Assembly (NCBI GenBank): GCA_037189985.1
Contig: JBBCJX010000003.1
Span: 62,001-126,000 of the forward strand
Source: UBA2031 sp037189985
GTDB lineage: Bacteria > Pseudomonadota > Gammaproteobacteria > Pseudomonadales > Moraxellaceae
Reading direction: 5' to 3'
DNA length: 64,000 nucleotides
Below the pieces are notes generated by a model. That model saw only the letters and a program-made list of their open reading frames with translations. It was not told the DNA's origin and searched no databases. This document shows positions 47,155 through 56,200 of the stretch, piece by piece; position 1 is the stretch's first letter; each line of letters starts with the position of its first letter. Position numbers and translations under genes: made by a program.

Positions 47155-48396
47155 ATGGCGAAAATGAAAGCAGACAAACGTGCAGTGGTGATCGGTGGCG
47201 GGCCGGCCGGGCTCATGGCAGCCGAAGTCTTGTCACAAGGCAATGTCGTGGTCGATCTTTACGATGCCATGCCATCGGTGGGCCGGAAATTCCTGTTGGC
47301 CGGCGTGGGCGGCATGAACATCACACATGCCGAGCCGCTGCCGGCCTTTGTGGCGCGCTACGGCTCCCGGTCGTCATGGGTAGAGGCATGGCTTTCGCAG
47401 TTTTCGCCGAGTGATTTGCGCACATGGGTGCATGCTCTGGGCATTGAAACATTTGTCGGTTCGTCAGGCCGTGTCTTTCCTGCTGATATGAAGGCGGCGC
47501 CTTTGTTGCGTGCGTGGTTGCATCGCCTGCGCGGGCAGGGTGTCAGCTTGCATCGCCGCCATCGCTTTACCGGCTGGTCGGAAAGTGGCGAACTCTGTTT
47601 TTCCAGCCAGGAAGGTGAGTTGCGGCGCAAGGCGGACACCGTGGTCCTGGCATTGGGTGGCGGCAGTTGGGCCCGCCTGGGTTCGGATGGTGCCTGGCAA
47701 ACATGGTTGCAAGAAAAAGGGGTTACGCTTGCACCATTACAGCCCGCCAATTGTGGCTTCGATGTTGCCTGGAGCGAGTTCTTTCAGGAACGATACGCGG
47801 GGTCACCCCTGAAATCCGTGATGGCCCGCTTCACCGACATGGCTGGTAATCAGCAATGCCGCGAGGGGGAATGTGTCATTACGCGTAACGGTCTGGAAGG
47901 AAGCGTGATTTATGCCTTGGCCGGTGGCCTGCGGGATATCTTGCAGAGCAGGGGCTCAGTTTCCCTGCAACTGGACCTGGCGCCACACCGTAGTGTGGAG
48001 AGGCTGACCCACGATATCAGCCAGCCCCGTGGCCGCAACTCGCTGGCCAACCATCTTCGCAAACGTACCGGGCTCGATGCCGTCAAGATCACTTTGTTGC
48101 ATGAAGTGCTGTCCAAAGAAGACTTCAACGATGCAAGGCGGGTGGCCACCACGATCAAGTCACTCGAGCTGCCCTTGCTACGGTCCCGCCCCCTGGACGA
48201 AGCCATTAGCACCGCAGGTGGTGTGAGTGCTGCCGCGCTGACACCCGCACTCATGCTGCACGCCATGCCGGGTGTGTTTTGTGCGGGAGAAATGCTGGAT
48301 TGGGAGGCGCCAACCGGGGGCTATTTACTCACGGCCTGTATGGCCAGTGGCCGTGTGGCCGGGCAAGGTGCCCTGGATTGGCTGGCCAGCACATGA
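47155..48396 (+). CDS. HI0933/BaiN-family flavoprotein (TIGR03862 type)
   Basis: The FAD-binding Rossmann motif VIGGGPAGLMAAE is followed by the family signature GRKFLLAGVGGMNITHAEP. LALGGGSWARLGSDG and a C-terminal FAD-binding FCAGEMLDWEAPTGGYLL are present. At 413 residues it fits the subgroup found beside uncharacterised genes in Proteobacteria. The exact reaction is not known. Its stop overlaps the GIY-YIG start by four bases. Confidence 0.85.
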   Translation: MAKMKADKRAVVIGGGPAGLMAAEVLSQGNVVVDLYDAMPSVGRKFLLAGVGGMNITHAEPLPAFVARYGSRSSWVEAWLSQFSPSDLRTWVHALGIETFVGSSGRVFPADMKAAPLLRAWLHRLRGQGVSLHRRHRFTGWSESGELCFSSQEGELRRKADTVVLALGGGSWARLGSDGAWQTWLQEKGVTLAPLQPANCGFDVAWSEFFQERYAGSPLKSVMARFTDMAGNQQCREGECVITRNGLEGSVIYALAGGLRDILQSRGSVSLQLDLAPHRSVERLTHDISQPRGRNSLANHLRKRTGLDAVKITLLHEVLSKEDFNDARRVATTIKSLELPLLRSRPLDEAISTAGGVSAAALTPALMLHAMPGVFCAGEMLDWEAPTGGYLLTACMASGRVAGQGALDWLAST

Positions 48397-48650
48397 GCTG
48401 GTTCCTTTACTTGCTGGAGTGCCGGGATGGCAGCCTTTACACCGGCATTGCGCGCGATGTGGACAAACGCTTCAGGGAGCATCTGACCGGCAAGGGAGCG
48501 CGTTATACACGCTCACATCCACCGTTGCGCATTCTGGGGGTGAAAGCCTATCCGGACCGCTCGACTGTCTCACAGGCCGAGCATGCCGTGAAAAAACTGA
48601 CACCCCTGCAGAAGCGCCAGTTCTTCTCCGGGCAAGAAGGTCCAGACTAA
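48393..48650 (+). CDS. GIY-YIG domain protein (YhbQ/UPF0213-like)
   Basis: This 85-residue single-domain protein has FLYLLECRDGSLYTGIARDVDKRFREH, where YLLEC and YTGI match the GIY-YIG core, and a conserved Arg and Glu (SQAEHAVKKLTP). Such small stand-alone members have been linked to DNA or RNA processing, but cellular roles are unclear. Start 48393 overlaps the preceding stop (ATGA), so the two are coupled. Confidence 0.88.
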   Translation: MSWFLYLLECRDGSLYTGIARDVDKRFREHLTGKGARYTRSHPPLRILGVKAYPDRSTVSQAEHAVKKLTPLQKRQFFSGQEGPD

Positions 48651-48659
48651 ACCTAAGCC

Positions 48660-51600
48660 TCACGAAGCCGTCAGCCCGACCTTCATCACCACCGTATTTT
48701 CTGTCGCCTTGACCGTCACCGGCTCCAGCACGAAGACACGGCTCTCTTCAATCTTGCTGATTTCCACCAACTGGTTCCGGACCGTACGTGCCCGCTCCAG
48801 CGCCAGCTGGCGCAAATCGCCATCCAGTACGGTTTCGCGGGCAATCAGCTCATTGCGCAAATGGGTTTCATAGGCGGCAATGGCGAGTTGCAGTTCATCA
48901 CGGTTACCGGCCTGGTCACTGGCTGGCTTGAGATTCAGGGCACGCTGTTGGGCCAGTGCCTCACTGCCCAGCTTGGCCTTGAAAAGATCCTCCAGCACCT
49001 TGCGTGACTTGCCGCCTTCGGCCAGACGCTTCTGGTAGACCTGATCGAACTTGGCCGTGCGTATCGCCTTGGCATCAGCCTCGGGATCGAACGCACCACG
49101 CACCTCGACAGCCAGGGCCGGGCGCTCCACCAGTGCTTTGGCCAATGCATCCAGCTTGGTAGTTTCCTCAGCAGCCAGCGTGCTGGCGCCAGCCGCAAAC
49201 TGCAAGGAGTCCATGTTTTCTCCACCACCAATCATGTTGGCAATCAGGGAAAAGGGTGCCGTGGCTGCCTTTGTCAGCAAGTTCAGGAAGGTTTTCCAGA
49301 TCAGCGGGCCAATCTTGAATTTGGGGTCATCAAGGCTGCCGGTGACAGGCAGATCCACGTCGATCACACCGTCCTTGTCCTTGAGGATGGCTACCGCAAG
49401 CTTCAGTGGCAGCGACATGGCATCCGGGCTTTCCACCTTGTCGCCCAGCGTGAGCTGGTTGAAGACCACCTTGTTGCTGGCATCAAGCTTACGGTTGTTT
49501 ATCTTGTAGTTGAGGTCCAGGGAAAGCTTGCCCTTGTCGATACGATAGCCGGCAAACTTGGAGGAGTAGGGCGTGAGGGTGGTCAACTCCACATTGCTGA
49601 ACTTCACGCCGATATCCGTGTAGAGATCACCGGCGAGAGGGTTGAGCGTGCCGTTGATGTCAGCCTTGCCGTATTCATCCACACGCCCCTTGAGCGCCAC
49701 CGTGGCACGAGAATCGGGTTGTGAGGAAAGGCCCCGTATTTCACCTTGAAGCGACTGTATGCCGGTGGCGAACTGTGGGCGCAGGGTGAGGTCGGCAAAC
49801 AGCATGGAGCCATCGTTCATCCGGATGCGGTCAACCCGCAAGGGATAGGGTGGCTCTGCCGTTTTTGCCACAGGCGCAGCAGTGGCGGAGCTTTCAGCAA
49901 CAGCAGTCTCTTCGGGCGCCACGATGACATGACTGAGATTGAGCGACTGGTCTTCGCCCACGATCACGCGGATGAAAGGCTTGTCGGCCTGGACTTCACG
50001 AATAACGAGCCGGCCCGGCTCAAGTTGCCAATTGACCCCCTGAACGCCAAGTCGGCGCCAGGCCAGAAAGCGCTCGTCCAGCTCAAGGTCATTGGCGGCA
50101 AAATCATGAATGGTGATGCTGCCCTGGAAGTCCGCCTTGGTCTGGCGTGCCTGCTGGAAATTGAAACGGCCGCTCACATCCAGCGCCCCTTTTTCGAGAG
50201 CGAAGCGCGCCACATCGGCAGCCCAAGGTGCAAATGGTGACAGCTTGAGTGCCTGCAACCGGAGATCAACACCAGCCGCCAGAGGCTGCTCGCTGAAGTT
50301 TCCCTTGAAGCTGAGATCACCACCGGTTCCCACGGACAGGCGACCATCCAGTTGATGCCATTTTTCCCCGGGCTGTCGGGGGAAGAGCCGGAGATTGATG
50401 TCTTCCAGCGATGTGCTCAGGGTTTCCGGCGGGACCTGGTCTACAAAGCCAACCCGAAAGCCCAGCAAGTCCAGCTCACCCAGCGTGGCATCCCAGGTAG
50501 CCGAGCCCTGAGCAGCCGGTGCCTGTGTTGCTGGCACTGTTGCCGGGGCAGGGGTCTCAAACGCGGCTAGCCGGCGGGAGAGCTCGTCCAGGCGTGTTTC
50601 CCAGTTCAGCGTGTTGTTCTTTTCGCGACGCACACTGAGGTCACCTTTTTCCAGGATGACCTGGCCGACATGGGCCTTCTGGCTGGCAAGAGACGCGCTC
50701 AGGTTGTTCAGCGTTAGCGATGGCAAGGACAGGAGCGGGGCATGCCCCGTGCTGTCTTCCAGCGCCAGCGACTCCAGTCGCAATGTCTGGAGTTCAATAC
50801 GTTCGCCTTCCGGCAGGTAGCGGCCATTTTGCAGCGTGAGTGCGGCGAAATGATTGAGGTCCTGCCCGCTTGCCTTGTCAGCCATACGGAAACCCGATAG
50901 CTGCAACGCCTCGAAGCCTGCCGACTGTGCAGGCCAGTCGAGGCTCACGCCTTTGAGGTCCAATTGCTTCAGGCCAATCAGCAGCGGCGCCTTGCCGCGT
51001 TGGGAAATGGCCAAGTCCTCAACCGTGACCTGGCCCTCGCGCAACGTAAACGTCACGACGTCATCAGCCTTCAATGCATAGTGCCCACTGATACCGATCA
51101 GGCCTTGCTCAACGACCAACGGCAGCTCGTCTTGCAGATACCGCCAAGGCGTGGTGGCCTTTAGCCCGGTAATTTTCAGCTCGCCTTCGGAGCGCACTGG
51201 CTTGATCGCAACAGTGCCACGCCAGTCCAATGCTTCGCCTTCTCCGGTTTCAGCATGGAGGGTATAGCCACCATCGCGGTCTGGCCGGGAACTGAGGTCA
51301 GCCAGGCTGATATCCAATGGGGAGAAGACGGCAGAAAACGGCGTGGGACGTGTGTCGTCATGAAAATCGACACGGCCCTGATGAATGCCCAGCAATCCCA
51401 CACGCCAGTGGGCTTCGCCAGACTCCTGCCCGTCATCCGGCGGCACCAGTCGCATGAGGTTGATGTCGCCATCCTTGAGGATGCGCGCATTGATGTAGGG
51501 CGCCAGCAGGTCCAGTTCCCGCAGGCTGGCGCCGCGTATCCACAACGATGACCAGAGCTCGGCATTCACATAGATGCTGCGCGCCGACACCAGCACTTCA

Positions 51601-51863
51601 TCTGCTGCCTGCGGGTCTTTCATCGCCAGCCCGTCCAGGCGCAGTGCCAGCCTCCAGGGATTGAACTCCACCTTGGCAAGCTCGAGCTCCAGCCCGAGGT
51701 TTTCCTGCACGAACTTCTGTGCCTGCCCGGCAATGATGCCGGGCAACGCCAGAAAGCCAAACAGGGAGTAGGCCGTAAAAAGGAACAGGAAAACGAGACC
51801 GGAGCGACGCCGGCGTGGCGTCATGCCGGAGGCAATACGGTCCTTGAGGTCCGCAGGCAGCAT
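48660..51863 (-). CDS. DUF748/AsmA-like envelope protein
   Basis: This 1067-residue protein has one N-terminal transmembrane anchor (about residues 21-45, SGLVFLFLFTAYSLFGFLALPGIIA) and a long beta-rich periplasmic region of AsmA/TamB type (LGLELELAKVEFNPWRLALRLDGLAM, repeated DVSGRFNF and IDLPVTGSLDDPKFKIGP). The C-terminal end has a charged OmpA-like segment (RTVRNQLVEISKIEESRVFVLEP). AsmA-like proteins are thought to bridge lipids between the membranes. The ATG has AAGGAG upstream. It converges on the GIY-YIG gene with a nine-base gap. Confidence 0.85.
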   Translation of the reverse strand: MLPADLKDRIASGMTPRRRRSGLVFLFLFTAYSLFGFLALPGIIAGQAQKFVQENLGLELELAKVEFNPWRLALRLDGLAMKDPQAADEVLVSARSIYVNAELWSSLWIRGASLRELDLLAPYINARILKDGDINLMRLVPPDDGQESGEAHWRVGLLGIHQGRVDFHDDTRPTPFSAVFSPLDISLADLSSRPDRDGGYTLHAETGEGEALDWRGTVAIKPVRSEGELKITGLKATTPWRYLQDELPLVVEQGLIGISGHYALKADDVVTFTLREGQVTVEDLAISQRGKAPLLIGLKQLDLKGVSLDWPAQSAGFEALQLSGFRMADKASGQDLNHFAALTLQNGRYLPEGERIELQTLRLESLALEDSTGHAPLLSLPSLTLNNLSASLASQKAHVGQVILEKGDLSVRREKNNTLNWETRLDELSRRLAAFETPAPATVPATQAPAAQGSATWDATLGELDLLGFRVGFVDQVPPETLSTSLEDINLRLFPRQPGEKWHQLDGRLSVGTGGDLSFKGNFSEQPLAAGVDLRLQALKLSPFAPWAADVARFALEKGALDVSGRFNFQQARQTKADFQGSITIHDFAANDLELDERFLAWRRLGVQGVNWQLEPGRLVIREVQADKPFIRVIVGEDQSLNLSHVIVAPEETAVAESSATAAPVAKTAEPPYPLRVDRIRMNDGSMLFADLTLRPQFATGIQSLQGEIRGLSSQPDSRATVALKGRVDEYGKADINGTLNPLAGDLYTDIGVKFSNVELTTLTPYSSKFAGYRIDKGKLSLDLNYKINNRKLDASNKVVFNQLTLGDKVESPDAMSLPLKLAVAILKDKDGVIDVDLPVTGSLDDPKFKIGPLIWKTFLNLLTKAATAPFSLIANMIGGGENMDSLQFAAGASTLAAEETTKLDALAKALVERPALAVEVRGAFDPEADAKAIRTAKFDQVYQKRLAEGGKSRKVLEDLFKAKLGSEALAQQRALNLKPASDQAGNRDELQLAIAAYETHLRNELIARETVLDGDLRQLALERARTVRNQLVEISKIEESRVFVLEPVTVKATENTVVMKVGLTAS

Positions 51864-52381
51864 GAAGACTCCTTGAGGCAGGCATTGGGCCTGGAATCAG
51901 GAATGGGGAAGGCAGGCAGCAGGAAAGGGGCGGATTCTAGCATGCTGTTTGCGGCAGGTTGTGGCGGCGTGTTGATGTAAAAAAGGTGGGGGTAGCCTTG
52001 GCCTGCTCGAGAGTTGTCAGTGTCTGGCTGTCGCTGAATTAGGGCATTTTCCCATGGGCCTTCTCGGATCATGTTGGTAGGGAGAAAACTCTATTTCTGA
52101 CAGTAGTGGTTTCGAAGGAGAGTGTTCTGGCACTTCCGTACATGTTTTGGCTGTTGGCCCCCTGCTGTAGTGGGTGCGTAATTCCCACAATGGTTGCTTT
52201 GCTCAGTCCTCGGGTATAAGCAGAGGCCATTTTGGCGAAATTCAGTCTTTTTCCCGCCAATCTGTTAGCAGAAGAGGGTGTCCACGGAATGGCCGGGTGG
52301 CGATTGTCAGCATCTGTCGACCAGATAGGACTGGTTGAGAAGCTTCATGACTATTTATCTCTCATTAAGAGGAGAGAGCCA
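51864..52381. other. Intergenic region upstream of the adaptor gene
   Basis: This 518-base stretch between two divergent genes has no convincing gene; a short minus-strand frame (52069-52260) has no ribosome binding site or similarity I recognise. A weak promoter candidate for the adaptor is TTGCTT (52194-52199) with TATAAG (52215-52220), though the spacing of 15 is short. The leader of the adaptor would then be about 155 bases. Confidence 0.45.
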
Positions 52382-53218
52382 TTGTCTATCAGGCGTATTT
52401 TGCGCCTGTGTCTGTGGGCTTTTCTGGTCGTATTACCCTCGGTGAGTGCAGGCAGGGAAACCCATGATTGCATGATCGAGCCTTGGCGTATCGTGAATCT
52501 GGCTAGCCCGGTGACTGCCCGCATTGACAAGGTGCTTGTCAATCGTGGTGACAGGGTTTCCAGAGACCAAGTTGTTGTACTGCTTGACGCTAATGCTGAG
52601 CGTGCAGCTGCAGATCTTTCAAAATTCAAATCCGGTCAAACAGGTCCCATTGCCTTGGCAGAATCCAAGGTTGAGTTTTCTCAGCGTAAACTGGTGCGCA
52701 AGCGTGAGATGTCAGCAGACAACCTGATTCCTACTCAGGAAGTGGACGATGCAGAAGCTGAGTACAAGGCAGCAGCTTCAGAGTTGCAAATGGCAAAAGA
52801 TAACCGCGAGATTGCTGCACTTGAGCATAGGCAACAAAGTGCATTGCTGGCATTGCGTACTCTGAAAAGCCCTCTGAATGGTGTAGTTGTTGAGCAAAAT
52901 TCCTTTCCGGGTGAAGTCGTGGAACCGGGGAGTGAGCGCAAAGCCGTGCTCCGGCTTGCCCAACTGGATCCTCTCAGGGTCAACCTCATTCTTCCCAAAG
53001 AGCTTTTCGGTAGCCTGAGGGCTGGGGACATCCTGGAAGTCATTCCCGAGATCCCCGCCAATCATAAGTACTCCGGAAAAATAAGAACGACAGACAAGCT
53101 CATCAATGCCGCTAGCGGCACCTTCGTTGTGTATCTGGAAATACCTAATCCAAAGCTGGAAATCCCTGCAGGTGTTGCCTGCAAAGCCGTGGTTCATGGC
53201 CCGAGCCGGGCACGCTAA
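52382..53218 (+). CDS. Periplasmic adaptor (HlyD/RND membrane-fusion protein-like) with signal peptide
   Basis: The start is set at TTG 52382 because AGAGGAGAG lies just upstream and the product then begins with a clear signal peptide (MSIRRILRLCLWAFLVVLPSVSA). An in-frame ATG at 52289 and a TTG at 52232 are possible but poorer. A split biotinyl-lipoyl-like domain (IVNLASPVTARIDKVLVNRGDRVSRDQVVVLLDA and LKSPLNGVVVEQNSFPGEVVEPG) flanks a coiled-coil hairpin (about residues 80-150), then a beta-barrel. At 278 residues it is short for type I secretion adaptors and closer to RND-type ones. The giant gene starts 36 bases later, so joint function in export or anchoring is likely. Confidence 0.82.
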   Translation: MSIRRILRLCLWAFLVVLPSVSAGRETHDCMIEPWRIVNLASPVTARIDKVLVNRGDRVSRDQVVVLLDANAERAAADLSKFKSGQTGPIALAESKVEFSQRKLVRKREMSADNLIPTQEVDDAEAEYKAAASELQMAKDNREIAALEHRQQSALLALRTLKSPLNGVVVEQNSFPGEVVEPGSERKAVLRLAQLDPLRVNLILPKELFGSLRAGDILEVIPEIPANHKYSGKIRTTDKLINAASGTFVVYLEIPNPKLEIPAGVACKAVVHGPSRAR

Positions 53219-53254
53219 GTCCTAGTGATCAACAGATTTTTCAAGGAAATGGAA

Positions 53255-56200
53255 ATGAGTGACGCCAACAAGAAGCCTGTAAAGGGAAGCCAGTCCGGAA
53301 ACAGCCAGAGGAAAGACATCATGAAGAGCGAAAGTGGTACGCTTCCTTCCGTTTCCTTGATCATTGCAAGCGAAGAAAGCCCGGGCATCAAGTTCGAGTC
53401 CATGGAGCCAAGAGTTCTTCTATCGGCGGACATCAATCCGCTCCAGGGCGTGATGGGAACACTGGAGTCGCCCGGGGCATCCAATCAGTACACCTTTAGC
53501 CTGGATCAGCCTGCCCGTATCGTTTTTGACTCCTTGACCGATGACGCCTCGATCAACTGGAGCCTCAGTGGTCCGCGAGGAGAAATAGTCACCAATCGTG
53601 CTTTCTCGAACTCGGATTCCTTCCAAGCCGATGCCAGCCCCCTGCTGGATCTGGTGGCAGGGGATTACACCCTGACAGTTGATGGTGACATGGACAGCAC
53701 GGGTAGCTATGGCTTCAGGCTGATTGACGTGCTATCGGCGGAGAGTGTGACGGAAGGAAGCCCGATAGTGGGGCGCCTTGAGCAAGGAAACCAGACAAAT
53801 GTCTACCAGTTCCAGGTTAATGCTGGTGACCAGTTTGCTCTGCAGATGCTGAATTCTTCTGATGAGAATCTGTCATGGAGTCTGCTTGCGCCAAATGGTG
53901 AGACGCTTTCCGGTCCCAAGAACGTACATGGGGTATTGACAACAGGTATCGTGCCTTGGAGTGGAACATACCTGTTGCTGGTTGAGGGGCCTGTCTATTC
54001 ATCAGCAGAAATTGATTACGATTTCTCGCTGATCAAGGCGACCAACCGGGTTTCTGGGCTTCAGTTGGGCACTCCTGTAGTCGATGCCACCAGTCTTGCT
54101 CATCCAGTCGTGGATTATCACTTCAACCTTGAGCAGGAAACTCTGGTTTATTTTGAGCCGCTGCCGGGCAGTGGCGATGTGCAGTGGAGCTTGGCCGGAC
54201 CAGGTGGTGTCGTGTTGAGTGACCGGTATTTTGATGCTCCGGTTACTGGGCCGAATCCGCAGCTGCGTTGGCTGAATCTACGAGCAGGATCCTATGTCCT
54301 GTCGGTGCGTTCTGCAAACCCCGATGAGCTCGTGGAAGATTTTGGCTTCCGTCTTTCCGATTTGCGACAGGCACAAGCTATTACACTGGGTGATACCGTG
54401 AATGGCCAGCTTGCCGTGCAAGCATCGGCCAGCTTCTACACCTTTCTGGCAAGCGCAGGAGAACGGGTTTCCATCCAGAGTCTGGGAGTGGATGCTGCGA
54501 TGATCGCTTGGCGTCTGCTGGATCCATACGGCCGGGAAGTGCTGTCGTCCAACAGCCGAGGATGGGGCACGCTGGAGCTTTCAGGGGAGCATATCCTGCT
54601 GGTCGAGCGCAGACTTAATACCGGTCTGCCGCTCAACTACAGTCTTCCAGTCCAGCGTATCGAGGACGACACAGCCAGTCTCGTGCTGGGGCAGCAGGTT
54701 GAGGGGGTTCTTAATCCTGCCGGGCAGAGCGACATCTACCATTTCAGCATTGATGAGGGGAAAAGGGTCTATTTTGATGCGCTGACCAATGATGCCAATC
54801 TTTTATGGACATTGATCGGTCCGGATGGGGCACTCGTTAGTGGCCAGCAGTTTGCGGGACGCCCGGCAACGTCGGGCGTGCAGGGCATGCAGCTTGTCTG
54901 GAACGGTAACGGTGATGACATCTTCGTCAATATGGGTTTGCCCTTCAGCATTTCCTTTCTGGGGCACGCTTATTCTTCCGTGTTCATTGGTTCGAATGGC
55001 TATCTGACTTTTGGTGATGGCGCTACGGATTACAGTAATCTCGGGCCGTCCTCGCCCGCATTGCCAGGTATTCATGTTTCTCCCGGCGACAGGCGCATTC
55101 TGCGTATATACAGGCAGGATGATGAGGCCGGTACGCGATTCAGGGTAGAGGGCTACAATTATGGCAGCAGTTTTGGTGCCACCCCTCTCGTATACGAGGT
55201 GACCTTCCTGCGTGGTTCCAGTGACATCTTGCTCGATCTGCTGACGATTTCGGCAACTACAGCCGCCGGGGTCACCAACGGGCAAGGGAGCAGTTACCTT
55301 CACCCGTTCGAGTCACGCTCTGGTCTTTCCTACCGGATCAGCAATCAGGGCATAGAGCGTATTCACGCACCGGGTTCCGGTTCCTCAGCTACTTCCCCAA
55401 TCCCCTATCTGACATCAGGTGAGTATGCACTGATTATCAGCACGGTTTCTGCTCAAGTCACGGAATACCATTTCCGTCTCATGGATCTCGCACAGAGTGA
55501 GCCTCTGACGCCGGGTGAGCCATTGACGGTTGAGCTGGCGGCTGCCAATGCGGCAGAGGCCTACCATTTCAATGCCGATGCTGGTGATCTTTTTGAATTC
55601 AGTGGCCTTCATCTTTCCGGTGCGCAGGCTTCTTGGCACCTGCTGAACCCGTATGGAAAAACCGTTTTCGGCCCTGCGGACATCGCAGCAATGTCGGGTT
55701 CCCGTTTCACCCTTGATTTTTCCGGTACTTATACATTGCTGTTGCAAGGTAATGGCCAGGGATTAACGGGAGGAAGTTACAACCTCGACCTGACATGGCT
55801 GGAAAATGCGCCGGTTGCTGTTCCCGAGGGCACGAACATCATGTTGGGTTCCACGGTCAGTAGTAGTGTCTCCTCGACCGGGCAGGTCACTCCTTACAAA
55901 TTCACACTGGCTTCCGATACAGCCCTTTATTTCGATGCATTGACCTCGTCGCCGGGTGTACGATGGACATTGCGGGGGCCACAAGGTCTGGAGGTCCAGC
56001 AAAGAAGTTTTGCCGCGGTCATGCCGCAGCAAGCGGGCGCAGCCATCCTTCCCCTTGTTGCCGGCGATTATGTGCTGACGCTCGAGGGTACTCCGTCCGA
56101 AAACTACAGCTTCCGCCTGCTGGATATTGCCACTGCTGCCAGCCTGAGTTTTGGGCAGAGCGTGTCGGCCAGCCTGAATCCTGCAGGAAGCCCCCGGCTT

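Noticed and set aside
52069..52260. A 63-codon minus-strand frame upstream of the adaptor gene
   Set aside because: No ribosome binding site, no recognisable motif, and it overlaps the candidate promoter of the adaptor.
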